A stretch of DNA of 64,000 nt, taken from contig NZ_JACVWU010000002.1 in NCBI RefSeq assembly GCF_014596915.1, positions 248,001-312,000 of the forward strand, written 5' to 3'. The DNA comes from Streptomyces sp. TRM68416 (GTDB lineage Bacteria; Actinomycetota; Actinomycetes; Streptomycetales; Streptomycetaceae). A program made the position numbers and the translations under genes. Below, piece by piece: positions 60,563-64,000 of this stretch. Position 1 is the first letter of the stretch. Each line of letters opens with the position of its first letter. Under the pieces are notes generated by a model. That model did not search any database. It was not told where the DNA came from and was given only the letters and a program-made list of their open reading frames with translations.

Positions 60563-62143
60563 TCAGGCCTTGCTGAGTTCCCAGAACCGGAACACGGTGG
60601 AGGCGTCGAGGCAGTACTCCAGGCCGTAGACGTTGTCGCGGACGACCGCGTACTGCTTGGCCTGCCAGACGGGCAGTACGGGGAGTTCCTTGGCGACGAT
60701 GTCCTGGAGCCGGCGGTAGTCCTCGTTGGTGGCGGTGCGGTCGCTCTGGGCGGCGGTGCGCGGGATGAGCGTGCCGGTGATGGAGTCGTTGCTGTAGTTG
60801 TTGTCCAGCACGTTGCCCTCGCCGAAGAAGGGTGCCGTGAAGTTGTCGGCGTCCGGGTAGTCGGGTACCCAGCCCTTGACGTAGACGCCGTACTTGCCGG
60901 CGGCGACGTCCTTCTCGTACTGGTCGAAGGCGACGGACTTGACCTGGGCGTGGAACAGGCCGCTGTCGTTGAGCTGTCCGGCGATGGCCTTGAGTGCCTG
61001 GTCGGTGGCGGGGCCGTAGCGCGAGGGGGTCGACCAGAGGGTGAGTTCGACCTTGTCGGTGATGCCGTCGGCGTTCAGGGCGGCCGCGGCCTTGGCCCGG
61101 TTGGGGCGGGCGCCGTAGGTGTCGAAGAAGGCGGTGTTGTGGCCGCCGATGCCGGCCGGGATGATCGAGTAGAGCGGGGTGGCGGTGCCCTGGTAGACGT
61201 CCTCGATGAGGGCGTCGCGGTCGATCAGGTAGGCGATGGCCTTGCGGACGCCGAGTCGTCCGGCGACGGGGTCGTCCATGTTGAAGACGAGGTGCTGGAC
61301 CTCCGCGCTGGTGCCTTCGACGATGTCGATGCCGGAGTCGGGGTCGGACTGCTCGGCCTCGGCGATGTCGTCGGCGCTGAGTCCGCGGTAGGCGATGTCG
61401 ATCTCGCCTTGGGTGAGGGCCGTCTTCAGGGCGGTGCGGTCGTCGTGGAAGAACTTCAGGGTGACGCCGGAGTTGTTGACCTTGGCGTTGCCCTTGTAGT
61501 GCTCGTTGACGGAGAAGACGGCTTCGTCGTCGTTGAACGAGTCGAGCTTGTAGGGGCCGGAGCCGACGGCTCCGCCGTCCTCGCGGAGGCTCTTCGCGTC
61601 GTAGCTGCGGTGGTCGACGATGGAGCCGGCGCCGGAGGCGATCTTGCTGGGGAAGGTGGCGTCGGGGGTGTTGAGGCGGAAGACGACCGTCTTGTCGTCC
61701 GGTGTCTCGACCTTGTCGAGCATGGGGAACATGATGGCCGGGCCGTCGGCGTCGTCGATGTCCAGCATGCGGTCGAAGGAGAACTTCACGTCCTTCGAGG
61801 TGAGCGCGTCACCGTTGCTGAACTTCAGGCCGTCCTTCAGCGTGCACTTGTAGACGGTGGTCCGGGTGTCGGTGAACGCGCACTTCTCGGCGGCGTCGGG
61901 TTCGGGGTCGGTGCCGCCCTTGGGGAAGCTGAGCAGGGACTGGAAGACGTTGTTGAACAACAGCCATGAGCCGGGGTCGTATCCGGACGCCGGGTCGGTG
62001 GCGAGGACCTCGTCGGACATTCCCATGACCACGGAGGAGCCGTTGCTCCCGGAGCCGCCGGCCTGCGTGCCGCAGCCGGTCAGCAGGCCGGAGGCCAGCC
62101 CTGCCACGACGGGCAGGACCGGCCACTGGTTGCGCATGTTCAC
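60563..62143 (-). CDS. ABC transporter peptide-type substrate-binding lipoprotein (SBP family 5), second copy
   Basis: A 526-residue family 5 binding protein. The signal peptide ends in the lipobox LLTGC, then a Gly/Ser linker and the Dpp/Opp-like domain (TLKDGLKFSNGDALTSKDVKFSFDR, LGVRKAIAYLIDRDAL). It would bind oligopeptides or a related solute outside the membrane. No permease or ATPase is visible in the window on this side. GTG 62143 or ATG 62137 is the start. It follows its paralogue after 69 bp. Confidence 0.9.
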   Translation of the reverse strand: MNMRNQWPVLPVVAGLASGLLTGCGTQAGGSGSNGSSVVMGMSDEVLATDPASGYDPGSWLLFNNVFQSLLSFPKGGTDPEPDAAEKCAFTDTRTTVYKCTLKDGLKFSNGDALTSKDVKFSFDRMLDIDDADGPAIMFPMLDKVETPDDKTVVFRLNTPDATFPSKIASGAGSIVDHRSYDAKSLREDGGAVGSGPYKLDSFNDDEAVFSVNEHYKGNAKVNNSGVTLKFFHDDRTALKTALTQGEIDIAYRGLSADDIAEAEQSDPDSGIDIVEGTSAEVQHLVFNMDDPVAGRLGVRKAIAYLIDRDALIEDVYQGTATPLYSIIPAGIGGHNTAFFDTYGARPNRAKAAAALNADGITDKVELTLWSTPSRYGPATDQALKAIAGQLNDSGLFHAQVKSVAFDQYEKDVAAGKYGVYVKGWVPDYPDADNFTAPFFGEGNVLDNNYSNDSITGTLIPRTAAQSDRTATNEDYRRLQDIVAKELPVLPVWQAKQYAVVRDNVYGLEYCLDASTVFRFWELSKA

Positions 62144-62212
62144 GTGCAGGTGCCTTGTCTCGGGTGTCGGAAATCGTGGGGCCGCCGTCCCGGGGCCCCG
62201 GCACGGGAGATG

Positions 62213-63814
62213 TCAGCCGCTCACGCCGCGGCCGAGCTCCCACAGTTGGAGGGTCGAGGAGGAGTTGAGGGCGTACGCGGTGCCGGTGACGTTGTCGCGG
62301 ACAGCGAGGTACTGCCTGCCCTGCCACAGCGGGATGACGGGGACGTCCTCGGCGACGATGTCCTGAATGTCCGTCAGGCTGGTGACGGCGGACTGACGGT
62401 CGGCCTCGCGGCGGGACTGCGGGATGAGCGAGTTGCGGATCTCGCTGTTGGCGTAGGGCGAGCCGAGGAAGTTGTCCTTGTCGAGGAAGGGTGCGAGGAA
62501 GTTGTCGGCGTCGGGGAAGTCGGGGAACCAGCCCATGCCGTAGACCTCGTACTCGCCTTCCTGTTCGGCGGGGCGGAAGGTGGACCAGGGGACGCCCTTG
62601 ATGCCGACGTCGAACAGGCCGCTGTCGTTGAGCTGCCGCCGCAGCAGCTCGAACTCCTTCTTGGTGGCGCTGCCGTAGTGGTCGGTCGTGTAGTACAGGG
62701 TCAGTTTCACCGGGGTGGTGATGTTCGCGCGGGTCAGCAGTGCGCGGGCCTTGGCGACGCTGGGTTCGCCGTATGTGTTGAAGAAGGCGTTGGAGTGGCC
62801 GGTGAGGCTGGCCGGGACCAGGGAGTAGAGGGGTTCGGCCTGGGTGCCGTAGACCTTGGAGACGAGTTCGCTGCGGTTGATGACCTGGGCCATGGCCTGG
62901 CGGACGGCCTTGCTCTCGACGCTGGGGGCGTCGGTGTTGAAGGCGAGGTAGCGGATCTCCAGGCCGGACATCTCGACGAGGTCGACGTCGCCGTCGGCGG
63001 TGGACAGGGCCTGGATCTGGTCCGGGGACATGGCGCGGGTCATCAGGTCGATGTCGCCCTTGTCGAGGGCGTCGCCCATGGTTTCGGCGTCGTCGAAGGG
63101 GCGCAGTTCGACCTTGTTGTTGTTGACCTGCAGTGAGCCCTTGTAGGAGGGGTTCTTGGTGAAGACGGCCTTGACGAGCTTGCCGTCCTTCTCCTCCGCC
63201 TGCAGCGTGTACGGGCCGGAGCCGCTGACCTGGAAGCCGCCGCGCAGCTTGTCGGCGGCGTAGTCGTCGGGGTTGACGATGCCGGCGACGGGCGTGGTCA
63301 GCTTGTAGGGGAAGGTGGCGTCGGCGGTCTTGAGGTGGAAGATGATCTCGCGGTCGCCCTTGGTCTCGACCGTGTCGACGGTGGAGAGCAGGGCGACGAC
63401 GCCGCCGGGGTCGTTGATCTTCAGGGCGCGGTCGATGGAGTACTTCACGTCGGCCGCGGTGATGGTGTCGCCGTCGGCGAACTTCAGGCCTTCGCGCAGG
63501 GTGCAGACGTAGCGTTCGTTGCCGGTGTCGGTGAAGCCGCACTTCTCGGCTGCCTCGGGGACCGGGTCGCCCTCGCCGCGGGGCTGGATCATGAGGGTCT
63601 GCACGGTCTGGCGCAGGATGTTCCAGGTGCCGACGTCGTAGGTGGCGGCCGGGTCCAGCGGGGCGGGGTCGTCGCTGGAAACCTTGAACTGGTCGGTGGT
63701 GCCGACAACGATGGCGCCGCCCGAGCCGCTGCCGCTGTCCGATCCGCCACAGGCGGCGAGGACCGGGGCGAGCAGGCCGATGACGGCCGGCAGCACCAGA
63801 GTCTTGCGGTTCAT
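62213..63814 (-). CDS. ABC transporter peptide-type substrate-binding lipoprotein (SBP family 5), first copy
   Basis: A 533-residue family 5 binding protein with signal peptide and lipobox VLAAC, a Gly/Ser linker, and the domain markers TLREGLKFADGDTITAADVKYSIDR and AVRQAMAQVINRSELV. It is clearly paralogous to the next gene, sharing GSGPYxL, the NDSGLF and GWxPDxPDADNFxAPF segments and the C-terminal WELxR/K. ATG 63814 is the family start. The 186 bp upstream to the window edge hold an inverted repeat TCTCG-CGAA-CGAGA (63895-63908) overlapping a TAATCT hexamer on the minus strand. Confidence 0.9.
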   Translation of the reverse strand: MNRKTLVLPAVIGLLAPVLAACGGSDSGSGSGGAIVVGTTDQFKVSSDDPAPLDPAATYDVGTWNILRQTVQTLMIQPRGEGDPVPEAAEKCGFTDTGNERYVCTLREGLKFADGDTITAADVKYSIDRALKINDPGGVVALLSTVDTVETKGDREIIFHLKTADATFPYKLTTPVAGIVNPDDYAADKLRGGFQVSGSGPYTLQAEEKDGKLVKAVFTKNPSYKGSLQVNNNKVELRPFDDAETMGDALDKGDIDLMTRAMSPDQIQALSTADGDVDLVEMSGLEIRYLAFNTDAPSVESKAVRQAMAQVINRSELVSKVYGTQAEPLYSLVPASLTGHSNAFFNTYGEPSVAKARALLTRANITTPVKLTLYYTTDHYGSATKKEFELLRRQLNDSGLFDVGIKGVPWSTFRPAEQEGEYEVYGMGWFPDFPDADNFLAPFLDKDNFLGSPYANSEIRNSLIPQSRREADRQSAVTSLTDIQDIVAEDVPVIPLWQGRQYLAVRDNVTGTAYALNSSSTLQLWELGRGVSG

Positions 63815-64000
63815 GCGCGGGTTTCTCCAGCTGTCACGTCCGTGTACCCGGCATGCATGGGTGGTGCGGCGAGTCACGGGGGTAAGGGGGATGTTCTCGC
63901 GAACGAGATTAGTCCGCGCCCGCAGGGGGGTTCGCGGCCACCGGAGTTGGGCGCTCATCACGCAGCGAAACCAGGTGTGGACCCTACGAAAAACCGACAG

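Overview
The window is chromosomal DNA of a Streptomyces or a very close relative. The base composition is very GC-rich, GTG starts are common and so are leaderless -10 boxes of the form TAnnnT. Gene content and order match, from memory, the S. coelicolor interval that runs from infC (about SCO1600) through glnA4 (SCO1613), the rar/cvn9 conservon (SCO1626-1630) and the Pup-proteasome genes (about SCO1640-1648). No phage, insertion sequence, CRISPR array, rRNA or tRNA was recognised, and this reads as conserved core-arm DNA.

Layout. 1-6.2 kb: the 5' end of infC with a structured leader, a DUF1844 gene, an SseB-domain gene, a beta-lactamase-fold exported protein, and a translationally coupled pair made of a repeat-rich single-pass membrane protein and a mycosin-type protease. 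6.5-8.6 kb: a PLP alanine-racemase-fold enzyme and a DUF2510 membrane protein. 8.6-15.5 kb: an ethanolamine/polyamine-type glutamylation island. On the minus strand it has glnA4, an aldehyde dehydrogenase and an SDR, with 4-bp overlaps. Divergent to them are a FadR-type regulator, an ethanolamine-type permease and a gamma-glutamyl hydrolase. The same 23-bp element lies in both promoter regions. 15.7-22 kb: a frameshifted phosphotransferase, a Ser/Thr kinase, LysR with a TDT-family exporter, and a metal-receptor protein with an XRE-cupin regulator. 22-25.8 kb: a betaine-type ABC importer whose permease carries two tandem substrate-binding domains. 25.9-29.1 kb: a stand-alone 5'-3' exonuclease, an iron-box-controlled siderophore-interacting protein and a pseudouridine synthase.

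29.1-33.7 kb is the rarABCDE conservon (sensor-like kinase, roadblock protein, DUF742 protein, GTPase, P450 lacking the ExxR motif). After an 886-bp apparently decayed gap come helY, a lipid kinase, tatC, tatA, two small genes, and the WYL regulators pafC and pafB. 42.7-54.4 kb holds two FKBP prolyl isomerases, pafA, an MFS transporter with a divergent LacI regulator, then prcA, prcB, an endonuclease VII-like gene, pup, dop and arc. Pup is deamidated by Dop, ligated to proteins by PafA, and tagged proteins are unfolded by ARC into the PrcAB 20S core. PafBC is the DNA-damage-responsive activator that usually travels with this locus. 54.8-64 kb: a ferredoxin, a secreted protein, trmI, a site-2 protease, a RecB-family nuclease, an orphan NarL-type response regulator and two paralogous peptide-type ABC binding lipoproteins.

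Strong intrinsic hairpins mark most transcript ends. The most unusual items are the AUC start of infC, the shared operator of the glnA4 island, the nuclease gene lodged inside pup-prcB, the tandem binding domains of the betaine permease, the 75-bp repeat gene beside the orphan mycosin, and the 15-bp tandem array in the 3' region of an fkbP transcript.
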